DNA of 6,669 bases from Chloroflexota bacterium (GCA_013695575.1 JACDAF010000112.1:1-6669); one strand, 5' to 3'; shown: positions 1-5,523, counted from the first letter of the stretch. Notes: a model not told the origin generated them from the sequence alone. Translations and numbers: made by a program.

Positions 1-250
1 GTGAACACCTCGTAGGGCGTGAACATGCGGCCGCGCTCGATCTTGAATCGTGCGAACAGGTCTTTGAGCACGCCAGTGGCGTGCTCCGCAGCAACGGTCG
101 TGATCCACGGCATCTCGTAACTGTGCCGGAGTGGTGGCTCTGGCGCGCGGCGCCCAGGTCGCCGCGCCGCAGCGCCGGCCAAGCACCGAGCGCGATCCGG
201 AAGACGAAGTGCTCGAGCGGCGCATGCAGGTGTTCCCGAAGTAGACCGGC
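1..250 (-). pseudogene. Frameshifted or broken coding fragment, unrecognised family, running off the left edge
   Basis: Two stretches on the minus strand look strongly protein-coding but lie in different frames. From about 250 to 122 one frame reads through LHAPLEHFVFRIALGAWPAL; from about 119 to the window edge another reads YEMPWITTVAAEHATGVLKD and continues with FARFKIERGRMFTPYEVF. In both, third codon positions are overwhelmingly G or C, as in the intact genes nearby, and composition shifts to R/A/P-rich shadow-like text outside them. The change of frame falls near 119-122 and equals one missing base or two extra bases. A stop (TGA at 251-253) precedes the first stretch, and no good start codon or ribosome binding site is seen for it, so the 5' part may also be damaged; a third frame upstream (about 313-255) gives a weakly coding-like AVLGHPGDEQAVL. 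I do not recognise the family. It lies just downstream of the MerR gene in the same orientation. A sequencing or assembly error is as likely as a true pseudogene. Confidence 0.4.
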
Positions 251-319
251 TCAGCACCGCTTGCTCATCACCGGGGTGTCCGAGGACGGCTTCTAGCGCG
301 TGCCGAGCCTGAGCGCCGA

Positions 320-820
320 TCAGGGCAGGTCGGGGGGTTTCCGCTGCTTCTGTGCCTCCAGTGCCTTCAGAACGATGCGCAGCGAGCGATCGGATCCCGG
401 GACGGACCTGCGGCTGAGGCGGGCCGCGCACTCCTCGAGGGACGCGCACCGGCAACGCGAGAGGTGGGTCAGCAGCGTGTGCATCGCCTGGATCGCGGCG
501 GCCGCTTCGTCGAGCTGGGCCCGCTTGCGAGCGGCGAGCGCCCGCCAGCGTTCTCCTGCGGTGCGTCGCGGATCACGATCGGCCAGCAGCTCGCGGATCT
601 CGGCCAGGCGGAAGCCGGCGGCCCGTGCGATGTCGATGAGCGCGATGCGTGTCGCGACCGACGGCGGGTAGCGACGCCGGCCACCGCGGCGGGGAGGGGG
701 ATCGATGAGGCCGAGGCGCTCCCAGTGACGCAGCGTCACCGGCGTGTGCCCCGTCTGGAGCGCCGCAGCGCCGATCGAAAGGCCGGCCTCCTGTTCCTCG
801 TGACCGCTGATCGGCGCCAC
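320..820 (-). CDS. MerR-family transcriptional regulator with C-terminal cysteine cluster
   Basis: Predicted 166-aa DNA-binding regulator of the MerR family, a usual length for it. Residues 14-36 form the N-terminal helix-turn-helix (LSIGAAALQTG followed by TLRHWERLGLI), residues 44-52 the Arg-rich wing ending in RRYP, and residues 68-82 the second HTH-like element (AGFRLAEIRELL). A helix at about 88-121 is the expected dimerisation coiled coil. It is followed by three cysteines, C123, C125 and C131, in SRCRCASLEEC. Cysteines at this place bind metal ions or sense thiol or redox state in several MerR subfamilies; the ligand here is unknown. The start is a GTG at 820, seven bases after the stop of the upstream Cys-Cys protein, with no strong ribosome binding site, so translation is probably coupled. 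The likely operator is the dyad at 1184-1202 ahead of the upstream gene, which would make the unit autoregulated. The family call is firm; the inducer is not. Confidence 0.9.
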   Translation of the reverse strand: MAPISGHEEQEAGLSIGAAALQTGHTPVTLRHWERLGLIDPPPRRGGRRRYPPSVATRIALIDIARAAGFRLAEIRELLADRDPRRTAGERWRALAARKRAQLDEAAAAIQAMHTLLTHLSRCRCASLEECAARLSRRSVPGSDRSLRIVLKALEAQKQRKPPDLP

Positions 821-827
821 GAGTCGA

Positions 828-1142
828 TCACTCGACTCCGAAGAGCTCGCGTGCCGCCCTGGCGCCGGCTCCCTCCGCGGTCACCTCGACCGCGGTAGTC
901 GATGACGTGTCGACGAGGACCCATGACGCCCAGCCGCAGCACTCGCGCTCGGCGTGGACCAGGTCGGTCAGCGCGTGGGTGACCTTGTGGTCCGGCTCGA
1001 ACTCGAGCCGCACGCCGCCATCGATGGCCAGCTTGTCACGCAACGCAGACATCACGGATTCCCAGGTGGCCGCGCGGCGCTGGAAGTCGGAGCTCGACAG
1101 CGTGCACGCGACGAGGGGCGCGTTCAGTTGGCTCTCAGACAT
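828..1142 (-). CDS. Small MerR-associated protein with vicinal cysteine (ECCGW) motif, function unknown
   Basis: Predicted 104-aa soluble protein without signal peptide or membrane segment. Notable residues are C13 in LVACTLS near the N-terminus and a vicinal pair C68-C69 in LVHAERECCGWASW, followed by a beta-rich tail (VLVDTSSTTAVEVTAEG) ending in a LFGVE tail. I recall small uncharacterised proteins with an E..CC aromatic motif next to MerR regulators, but cannot name a characterised member. The adjacent cysteines suggest metal, arsenical or thiol binding; that is inference. The start is the ATG at 1142 because a clear GGGAGG ribosome binding site sits five bases upstream (1148-1153); in-frame upstream starts at 1160 and 1184 lie beyond that site. 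It is the first gene of a two-gene unit with the MerR regulator (seven-base gap) and lies 41 bp downstream of the 1184-1202 dyad. Confidence 0.75.
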   Translation of the reverse strand: MSESQLNAPLVACTLSSSDFQRRAATWESVMSALRDKLAIDGGVRLEFEPDHKVTHALTDLVHAERECCGWASWVLVDTSSTTAVEVTAEGAGARAARELFGVE

Positions 1143-1147
1143 GGATG

Positions 1148-1153
1148 CCTCCC
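1148..1153 (-). promoter_or_regulatory. Shine-Dalgarno site that sets the start of the Cys-Cys protein
   Basis: On the minus strand the bases read GGGAGG, five bases before the ATG at 1142. This selects that ATG over the in-frame upstream candidates at 1160 and 1184, which have no comparable site. Confidence 0.7.
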
Positions 1154-1183
1154 GTGTCATTCCACCGTCACCATCGCACCTCA

Positions 1184-1202
1184 CCTTGACATCATGTCAA
1201 GG
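1184..1202 (-). promoter_or_regulatory. Perfect 19-bp dyad, probable MerR operator overlapping a -35-like TTGACA
   Basis: CCTTGACATCATGTCAAGG is a perfect inverted repeat with 9-bp arms and one central base. MerR-family operators are typically dyads of this size placed in the promoter of the unit they control. Each arm contains TTGACA, so either strand could supply a -35 hexamer. On the minus strand, a 19-base spacer after TTGACA (1195-1200) would put GATGGT (1170-1175) at the -10 position, a match of only three of six bases, so the -10 is not convincing. The site lies 41 bp upstream of the first gene of the MerR unit. No plus-strand gene starts nearby, so its main target is probably the minus-strand unit. 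Confidence 0.65.
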
Positions 1203-1357
1203 GCGCGGGTCCGCGAACGCGCCCTTCGCGGCGGAACGGAGCGATGACGGCCGACGTCAGCGCTCGTCGAGCGACGCCAGCGCGTCGTCATGCCACGCGT
1301 CGTAGGCCTCACCCCGCTACCGTCTCACGCACGCCATCACAGAAGGAGAGCGGCAAC

Positions 1358-1408
1358 ATGGGCGAGCGCGACGGCCACGGTCGATCGCAGAGAACAGGCG
1401 GACCCTGA
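1358..1408 (+). CDS. Possible 16-residue mini-ORF directly before a hairpin
   Basis: An ATG at 1358 follows AGAAGGAGAG (1341-1350), a strong Shine-Dalgarno sequence seven to ten bases away, and opens a reading frame MGERDGHGRSQRTGGP that stops at 1406-1408. The stop lies five bases before a 12-bp GC-rich hairpin, so ribosome site, short frame and terminator form a compact unit. The peptide is hydrophilic, Gly/Arg-rich and has no membrane segment. No convincing promoter is visible upstream. It could be a small protein, a leader peptide, a remnant of a deleted gene, or chance. Confidence 0.25.
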   Translation: MGERDGHGRSQRTGGP

Positions 1409-1413
1409 CAGGA

Positions 1414-1441
1414 GGGAGGCCCGCCTCTCGGCGGGCCTCCC
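1414..1441. terminator. GC-rich 12-bp hairpin, probable bidirectional transcription terminator
   Basis: GGGAGGCCCGCC (1414-1425) pairs perfectly with GGCGGGCCTCCC (1430-1441) around a TCTC loop. No T-tract follows on either strand, so it is not a textbook Rho-independent terminator, but stem-only terminators occur in high-GC bacteria. It lies just after the mini-ORF on the plus strand and about 100 bp beyond the stop of the minus-strand zinc-ribbon gene, so it could end transcripts from both sides. Confidence 0.6.
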
Positions 1442-1539
1442 CTTGGCTGCTTCGGTCGGGCGAAGCCCTCCCTCGCTGATCCCTGCTCCCTCCGCTGGCT
1501 TTCGCCTGCTTCGGGTCGCGAGGGGCCAGACGGGGTTAC

Positions 1540-1890
1540 CTAGTAGCGAGCGCCGCGCGAGGCCGACGGCCGCACCTGCTCGAAGCAGGAGCTGCAGTAG
1601 ACCGGCTTGTCGCCGCGGGGCTGGAACGGGACCCGTGCCTCACCGCCGCAGTTGCTGCAGGTCGCGGTGAAGAACTCGCGCGGGCCACCCATACCGCGGC
1701 CACCGCCGCCATACATCCCGCCGCCACCAGCCATGCCGCCACCGCTGGTCCGTCGTGCCGCACGGCACGAGGGGCAACGGCCCGGCTCGTTGACGAGGCC
1801 GCGAGATTGGTAGAACTCCTGCTCGCCGCCCGTCCAGATGAATTCCTGACCGCAATCCTTGCAGGCCAGAGTCTTGTCAGAGAAGCTCAT
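1540..1890 (-). CDS. Double zinc-ribbon protein (zf-trcl-like plus CxxC-x17-CxxC domain)
   Basis: Predicted 116-aa small zinc-binding protein of unknown role. Residues 8-47 resemble the 'probable zinc-ribbon' (zf-trcl type) domain: CKDC at 10-13, the conserved GGEQEFYQSRGL at 21-32, and CPSCRAAR at 39-46. Residues 50-69 are a flexible Gly/Met-rich linker. Residues 78-102 hold CSNC, exactly 17 residues, then CSSC, which is the CxxC-x17-CxxC signature, with VPFQP and KPVYC inside it as expected. All eight cysteines are present, so two zinc ions are likely. These domains occur in uncharacterised proteins from many phyla; nucleic-acid or ribosome association is only a guess. The ATG at 1890 has a GGGAGGA site ten bases upstream (1901-1907). 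It stands alone between the GNAT pair and the hairpin at 1414-1441. Confidence 0.85.
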   Translation of the reverse strand: MSFSDKTLACKDCGQEFIWTGGEQEFYQSRGLVNEPGRCPSCRAARRTSGGGMAGGGGMYGGGGRGMGGPREFFTATCSNCGGEARVPFQPRGDKPVYCSSCFEQVRPSASRGARY

Positions 1891-1985
1891 GAATGAAGCT
1901 TCCTCCCTATGTAGTGCTGACGCCTTGAGCCTCGCTCGGTCTCGGGAGGAATGCCTCTCGCCCGCTTTGGACTCTCGTCGCCGCG

Positions 1986-2002
1986 TGTCCCTGTCTGGGA
2001 CA
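1986..2002. repeat. Short inverted repeat between the GNAT pair and the zinc-ribbon gene
   Basis: TGTCCC (1986-1991) and GGGACA (1997-2002) are separated by five bases in the 144-bp gap 1891-2034. It lies 33 bp after the stop of the last GNAT gene and about 100 bp before the zinc-ribbon start, both on the minus strand. It might be a weak terminator or a protein-binding site. There is no T-tract, and a six-base repeat can arise by chance. No convincing promoter hexamers were found in this gap. Confidence 0.25.
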
Positions 2003-2034
2003 TGTGAAAGCGTAGCAGCCGACTCGCCTCCCGG

Positions 2035-2568
2035 CTAGACCCAGTCCGGGTTGAGGATCTCCCCGAGCCACTCGTCGTGCCATTGCCCGGAGCGGTACCA
2101 GGAGCGCGGGAAGCGGCCCATTTGGCGGTATCCCGCCTTCTCGTTCGCGCGGCGGCTGCCGCGGTTGCGCATGGCGATCCAGTTGTGGATCCGGCGAAGC
2201 CGCAGCTCGTCCCAGGCGAAGCGCGTGCGGAGCCGGATCGCCTCGCTCGCGATGCCCTTGCCGTAGAGGTCGTGCCGCCCGATGAAGATGCCGCTCTCGG
2301 CGTCCCGCGTGATCCAGTCGATGTGGAAGAGGCCGGTCATCCCGACCTGCTCGCCCTCGAATGCGATCGTCCAGTTCACCAGGGTCGGGTCGGTCGCATT
2401 CTCCCCAAAGCGCTTCTCGGCGTGCTCGGGCCGGAGATCCATCGCGCGGACGCCCCAGAAGCGCGTGGTCTCCGGCCGGGTCATCCACTCCACGTTCCGC
2501 TTCAGGTGGTCGAGGGTCGGTGTGATGAGGGCGATGCCGCGCTCGCCTTCGATGCGTGGTCCGAGCAT
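2035..2568 (-). CDS. GNAT-family N-acetyltransferase (RimJ/RimL-like), second of a tandem pair
   Basis: Predicted 177-aa acetyl-CoA-dependent N-acetyltransferase, full length for a single GNAT domain. The central strand VNWTIAFEGEQVGMTGLF (about 64-81) and the acetyl-CoA pyrophosphate-binding motif A, IFIGRHDLYGKGIASEAI (94-111, with the RxxxxGKG loop), are clear. The later LRRIHNWIAMRNRGSRRANEKAGY region (124-147) matches the family's 'N..S....EK.GY' helix. The tail (WLGEILNPDW) is Trp-rich. RimJ/RimL-like members acetylate protein N-termini, aminoacyl compounds or drugs; the substrate here cannot be told. The ATG at 2568 shares its A with the TGA stop of the preceding GNAT gene (TGATG), so translation is probably coupled. 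No signal peptide is present. Confidence 0.85.
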   Translation of the reverse strand: MLGPRIEGERGIALITPTLDHLKRNVEWMTRPETTRFWGVRAMDLRPEHAEKRFGENATDPTLVNWTIAFEGEQVGMTGLFHIDWITRDAESGIFIGRHDLYGKGIASEAIRLRTRFAWDELRLRRIHNWIAMRNRGSRRANEKAGYRQMGRFPRSWYRSGQWHDEWLGEILNPDWV

Positions 2569-3224
2569 CAGGCCTCCAGCTCCTCGCCGAGCGGTACCGG
2601 GTACTCGCGCTCTGTCGCCCCCCAGCGCTCGTCCCAGGTCGTGAGATCCATCCGCAGCTGCAGGCCGTCGACGTAGCGGCCGTCGCCGTAGTGGACGGCG
2701 GTGCCCCGTGCGTACGTCTCGTAGCCCAGGCGCTCGGCGACGCGAAGGGCCCCGGCGTTGTGCGCGGCGAGCGCCGTATGTGCGAACCGCGCGTGCACGA
2801 TGTCGAAGATCCAGCGGTGCAGCGCGAGCGCGGCGTCGGACCCGAGCCCCTGCCCCCAGCGATCGGGCTCGATCGTGAAGTGCGTGATGCCGATGCCGTC
2901 GTTGCCGAAGTGGCCCGGTTCGATCGCGTACTCCACCCGGCACGATCCAGCGAGCGCGCCCTCGCCGTCGATCGCCCAGAGCGTCGAGGACTTGTCCTCC
3001 GACTGCTTCGCGAGGCGCTCCTTCCAGGTCGCGAGCATGGCCGGCTCGTCCCAGTAGGCACGGGTCAGCGCGCCGCGCACGCGCAGGTCCGCGGCCCAGC
3101 GAGCGAACCCGGTGAGGTCCGCCTCCGTGGGGACGCGCAGCGTGGTGCGCTTTCCGCGAACGATGCCACCCAGCACCCGCGCATTGTCGCGCGGCAAGCG
3201 GGGAGTGCGCTCGGCCCGCATCAT
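2568..3224 (-). CDS. GNAT-family N-acetyltransferase (RimJ/RimL-like), first of a tandem pair
   Basis: Predicted 218-aa N-acetyltransferase. The GNAT domain begins around IVRGKRTTLRVPTEADL (residues 21-37), a typical RimJ/RimL opening, and has motif A in FTIEPDRWGQGLGSDAALAL (116-135; the R-W-G-Q-G-L-G loop binds acetyl-CoA) and the usual AHNAGALRVAERLGY (154-168). The substrate is unknown. The start is uncertain: I chose the ATG at 3224, but neither it nor the adjacent ATG at 3221 has a visible ribosome binding site. A GTG at 3176, four codons before the conserved RGKR, is also possible and would shorten the protein to 202 residues. Longer extensions would run antisense through the conserved N-terminus of the SIS gene and are unlikely. 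Its stop overlaps the next GNAT start by one base. Confidence 0.85.
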   Translation of the reverse strand: MMRAERTPRLPRDNARVLGGIVRGKRTTLRVPTEADLTGFARWAADLRVRGALTRAYWDEPAMLATWKERLAKQSEDKSSTLWAIDGEGALAGSCRVEYAIEPGHFGNDGIGITHFTIEPDRWGQGLGSDAALALHRWIFDIVHARFAHTALAAHNAGALRVAERLGYETYARGTAVHYGDGRYVDGLQLRMDLTTWDERWGATEREYPVPLGEELEA

Positions 3225-3230
3225 CAGCGC

Positions 3231-4262
3231 ATGACGCTTGGCTCGGAGCTCGCGGAGCAGCCAAAGGTCGTCCGCCGCCTCCTCGCCGAGGGGTGGCCAG
3301 ACGCCCGAGAGTGCGGGCGCCGCCTGGCGCGCGTGGAGCATTTGACGCTCGCTGCACGAGGGTCCTCCGACAACGCCGCCACGTACGGCAAGTACCTGTT
3401 CGAGGGGCTTGCCGGCGTGGTGACCGCGCTTGCCGCGCCGTCTCTTGTGACCCGCTACGGCCTGGCGCCCTCGTTCGCGCGCGGTGGCGTCATCGGCATC
3501 TCGCAGTCCGGCGCCGGTCCCGACGTGGCCGCCGTCGTTTCGGAGGCGCGCGCCGCGCGCGCCGCGACGATCGCGATCACGAATCGCGCAGGCTCGCTCC
3601 TCGCGCGCTCGGCCGAGCGGACGTTCCTCCTGCGCGCCGGGCCCGAGCGCGCCGTCGCCGCGACGAAGACGTACACGGCGACCTGCGTCGCGCTGGCGCT
3701 CATTGCCGCGACGCTCGCGGAGGCCCGCGGGCGCAGCGCGCTATCGCTCGCTGGTCTCGACCTCGCGCTGGACGAGGCCGTTGGGCTCGACCCTGAGGCG
3801 CGCAGGCTCGCGCGTGCGATCGGACGCCCGCGCCACATCGTCGTCCTCGGCCGCGGCTTCGAGTATGCGAGCGCGCTCGAGTGCGCACTGAAGATCAAGG
3901 AGCTCGGCCGGATCTGGGCCGAGCCGTACTCCAGCGCGGATTTCCTGCATGGGCCTGTGGCGCTGCTCCGGAAGGGGACGCCTGTGCTGGTCTTCGCGGC
4001 ACGGGGCTCCACGGGGTCAGAAGGCCGCTCGACGGTCGACGGCCTGCGGCGGCGTGGAGCGCGTCTCTACGCCGTGACGAACGATCCCGCGATCGCGGAG
4101 CGCGCCGATGGTGCGGTCCTTCTCGAGCGCCCGCTCTCCGAGGCGCTCATGCCGATCACGTTCGTGGTCGTCGCGCAGCACCTGGCGATCGCGCTCGCGC
4201 GCCTGCGCGGCCTCGACCCGGAGCGGCCGGCCGGGCTTTCGAAGGTGACGCGGACCCGCTAG
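3231..4262 (+). CDS. SIS-domain aminosugar-phosphate isomerase/deaminase (GlmS isomerase-like, NagB-II/AgaS type)
   Basis: Predicted 343-aa cytosolic enzyme with two SIS domains and no glutaminase domain. SIS 1 shows ARGSSDNAATYGKYL (from 42), GISQSG (89-94) and VAATKTYTA. SIS 2 shows VLGRGFEYASALECALKIKE and AEPYSSADFLHGPVAL. Aligned by motif with the GlmS isomerase half, K221, E224 and H240 match its Lys485, Glu488 and His504, with the same spacing, and K338 in the C-terminal LSKVT matches the GlmS LAKSV lysine. The isomerase chemistry should therefore be intact. Without a glutaminase domain it cannot use glutamine, so GlcN-6-P deamination to Fru-6-P (NagB-II) or a related aldose/ketose isomerisation is likely. 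The ATG at 3231 begins a usual N-terminus (SELAEQP) but has no good ribosome binding site. It starts six bases from the divergent GNAT start and converges on the murQ operon. Confidence 0.85.
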   Translation: MTLGSELAEQPKVVRRLLAEGWPDARECGRRLARVEHLTLAARGSSDNAATYGKYLFEGLAGVVTALAAPSLVTRYGLAPSFARGGVIGISQSGAGPDVAAVVSEARAARAATIAITNRAGSLLARSAERTFLLRAGPERAVAATKTYTATCVALALIAATLAEARGRSALSLAGLDLALDEAVGLDPEARRLARAIGRPRHIVVLGRGFEYASALECALKIKELGRIWAEPYSSADFLHGPVALLRKGTPVLVFAARGSTGSEGRSTVDGLRRRGARLYAVTNDPAIAERADGAVLLERPLSEALMPITFVVVAQHLAIALARLRGLDPERPAGLSKVTRTR

Positions 4263-4560
4263 GCCGCGGCGTGCTGGCCCGCGCCGCCGGGGCCGGCTCC
4301 GGCTCGGGCCGCGTGAATCGGACCGTCAGCGTGTAGCCATACGCATGCGCGAGGCGCGCAAGGCTGCGGAGGCTCGGGAGGTAACGCGGATCCTCCATTC
4401 GCCGGAGCTGCGTCTGCGACGTCCGGAGCAGCTTCGCGGCCGAGCGCTCGGAGAGGCCACGCTCGCGGCGCAGCCCGGCCACGGCCGCGGCGACCTCCCG
4501 CGCGAGGGGGTCCGGGGGGGTGGCCTCCGCGACCGCGGGTGGTAGCGGCTGCTCGCGCAC
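4156..4560 (-). CDS. XRE-type helix-turn-helix protein, C-terminus antisense to the SIS gene
   Basis: Predicted 134-aa DNA-binding protein. Residues 21-82 resemble an XRE/Cro-type HTH domain: AAVAGLRRERGLSERSAAKL, then LRTSQTQLRRMEDPRYLPSL, then a helix and LTVRF. This form, with an 'EDP.YLPSLR.L.R.A...GY.L.VRF' tail, resembles HTH domains of small regulators and antitoxins. No toxin gene is next to it. The start is a GTG at 4560, 27 bases after the stop of the glycosyl hydrolase-like gene, so it is probably the last gene of the murQ operon and a candidate regulator. The domain should end near residue 83; about residues 100-134 are Pro/Arg/Ala-rich and antisense to the conserved 3' end of the SIS gene. 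A frame shift of one base would instead end the protein at the TAG at 4259-4261, so the true C-terminus is in doubt. Confidence 0.7.
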   Translation of the reverse strand: MREQPLPPAVAEATPPDPLAREVAAAVAGLRRERGLSERSAAKLLRTSQTQLRRMEDPRYLPSLRSLARLAHAYGYTLTVRFTRPEPEPAPAARASTPRPSGSASPSKARPAAPGRGRAGARARSPGAARRPRT

Positions 4561-4587
4561 CGGCGCATGGTACGAGCCTCGCCCGCC

Positions 4588-5523
4588 TTACGCGTCCGCG
4601 AAGGTGTCCAGCAGCTCCCGCTGAGCGGGCTCGTACGCGAAGAGGATCGCGCCCTCGCACCCGACCGCCCGCGCGGCAGCCACCTGCTCGCGCAGGAGGG
4701 CAGTCTCGCCGGGGTACCCCATGAGGCCGCCCCACATCCGGGTGCGCGGCGCCGCGGCGCGTGCGGCGCGCAGCAGACGCGCGACCTCCGCCGTGTCCGG
4801 GCGGTAGGCCATCGGGCAGAGGAGGTCGACCAGTCCATCGCGCGCCCAGTCCGGCCAGCTCTGGAGCACCTTGTCGCGCGCGACCTGGGGGTCGGGGAAG
4901 ACCGCTGCCGAGATGACGACGCCGGGGCGCCTCGCACGCAATCGCCCGGCGGCCTCGGTCACGAGCCGAGTGACGTGACGGCGGTCTTCGAGTGAGGTCG
5001 CGTACTGCGCCTGCGGGTAGCGCACGTAGTCGTAGTGCAGCCCCTCCACGGCGTAGCGCGACACGATGTCCGCGAAGACCGCCAGCGTGTGGAGCGCGGC
5101 ACGGCGCTCGGCGGGATCGATATAGATGCCTTCCCAGTCGGAGCCACCCACGGGATCGAGGTACTTCACGCCGTTCGGCCGCAGGAGCCAGTCGGGGTGC
5201 GCGTTCACGAGGTGCCGGGGCGAGCGCGGGAGCGCACCGTCCTTGCTCGACCAGACGAAGTGCACGTTGGTCCAGGCGTGGACGCGCACACCGACCGCTG
5301 CGCCGCCGCGGACGAGGTGCGCGAGCGGGTCGAAGTCCCCACCCGGCAGGTCCTGCGCGCGCGGCTCGAGGTCCGAGTGGTAGTACGCGTCGCCGCGCCC
5401 GCGGACCTGCACCACGATCTCGCGGATCGCTCGCTCGGCCGCGTCGGCGAGCAGGTCATCGCACGCACGCATGGTCGTGATCTTGTCGCGGACGACCCAG
5501 ACGGACTTCTCGAACGCGCTCAC
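4588..5523 (-). CDS. GHL10-family (PF02638) glycosyl hydrolase-like protein without signal peptide
   Basis: Predicted 311-aa TIM-barrel glycoside hydrolase-like protein. Family features in order are SVWVVRDKITT (7-17), VVQVRGRGDAYYHSDLEPRA (37-56), FDPLAHLV (64-71), VRVHAWTNVH (79-88), HPDWLL (109-114), YIDPAERR (134-141), GLHYDYVRYP (161-170) with D165 as candidate catalytic acid, and CPMAY (236-240). PF02638 includes E. coli DigH (YddW), which cleaves peptidoglycan glycans lacking stem peptides, so a peptidoglycan- or amino-sugar-type glycan is a reasonable substrate guess. Unlike the usual secreted or lipoprotein members, no signal peptide or lipobox is visible; the protein opens MSAFEKSVWVV, so it may act in the cytoplasm on imported oligosaccharides. 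The GTG start at 5523 overlaps the deacetylase stop by four bases (GTGA), showing translational coupling. Confidence 0.85.
   Translation of the reverse strand: MSAFEKSVWVVRDKITTMRACDDLLADAAERAIREIVVQVRGRGDAYYHSDLEPRAQDLPGGDFDPLAHLVRGGAAVGVRVHAWTNVHFVWSSKDGALPRSPRHLVNAHPDWLLRPNGVKYLDPVGGSDWEGIYIDPAERRAALHTLAVFADIVSRYAVEGLHYDYVRYPQAQYATSLEDRRHVTRLVTEAAGRLRARRPGVVISAAVFPDPQVARDKVLQSWPDWARDGLVDLLCPMAYRPDTAEVARLLRAARAAAPRTRMWGGLMGYPGETALLREQVAAARAVGCEGAILFAYEPAQRELLDTFADA

Larger units (their letters stand above)
1203..1539. other. Intergenic region without a convincing long gene
   Basis: This gap separates the MerR unit from the zinc-ribbon gene. It contains a possible 16-codon plus-strand mini-ORF (1358-1408) and a strong hairpin (1414-1441). 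A second, weaker inverted repeat, GCTTCG (1449-1454) and CGAAGC (1461-1466) with a six-base loop, follows the strong hairpin. The longer open frames crossing the gap are rich in R, A, S and P, lack ribosome binding sites and look like GC-driven shadows. No tRNA-like fold was recognised. Confidence 0.5.

Noticed and set aside
1257..1316. Minus-strand fragment reading EAYDAWHDDALASLDER before a stop, resembling a protein C-terminus
   Set aside because: The frame is closed by a stop at 1317-1319, has no start codon or ribosome site and is too short to assign; it may be a gene remnant or chance.
1907..3061. 384-residue minus-strand open frame
   Set aside because: Ser/Arg/Thr-rich composition in a third frame across both GNAT genes, no domain and no ribosome site: a GC-driven shadow.
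2556..3230. Long upstream plus-strand extension of the SIS frame (open from 2556)
   Set aside because: It is exactly antisense to the GNAT gene with clear motifs, and the text is R/A/P-rich; SIS family proteins begin near the ATG at 3231.
2569..3357. Upstream minus-strand extension of the second GNAT frame, giving a 440-residue frame
   Set aside because: It is a shadow of the first GNAT gene; the real start is the ATG at 2568 overlapping the previous stop.
4156..4560. Toxin-antitoxin reading of the HTH gene
   Set aside because: The domain resembles small antitoxins, but no toxin-like gene lies on either side; both neighbours are sugar enzymes.
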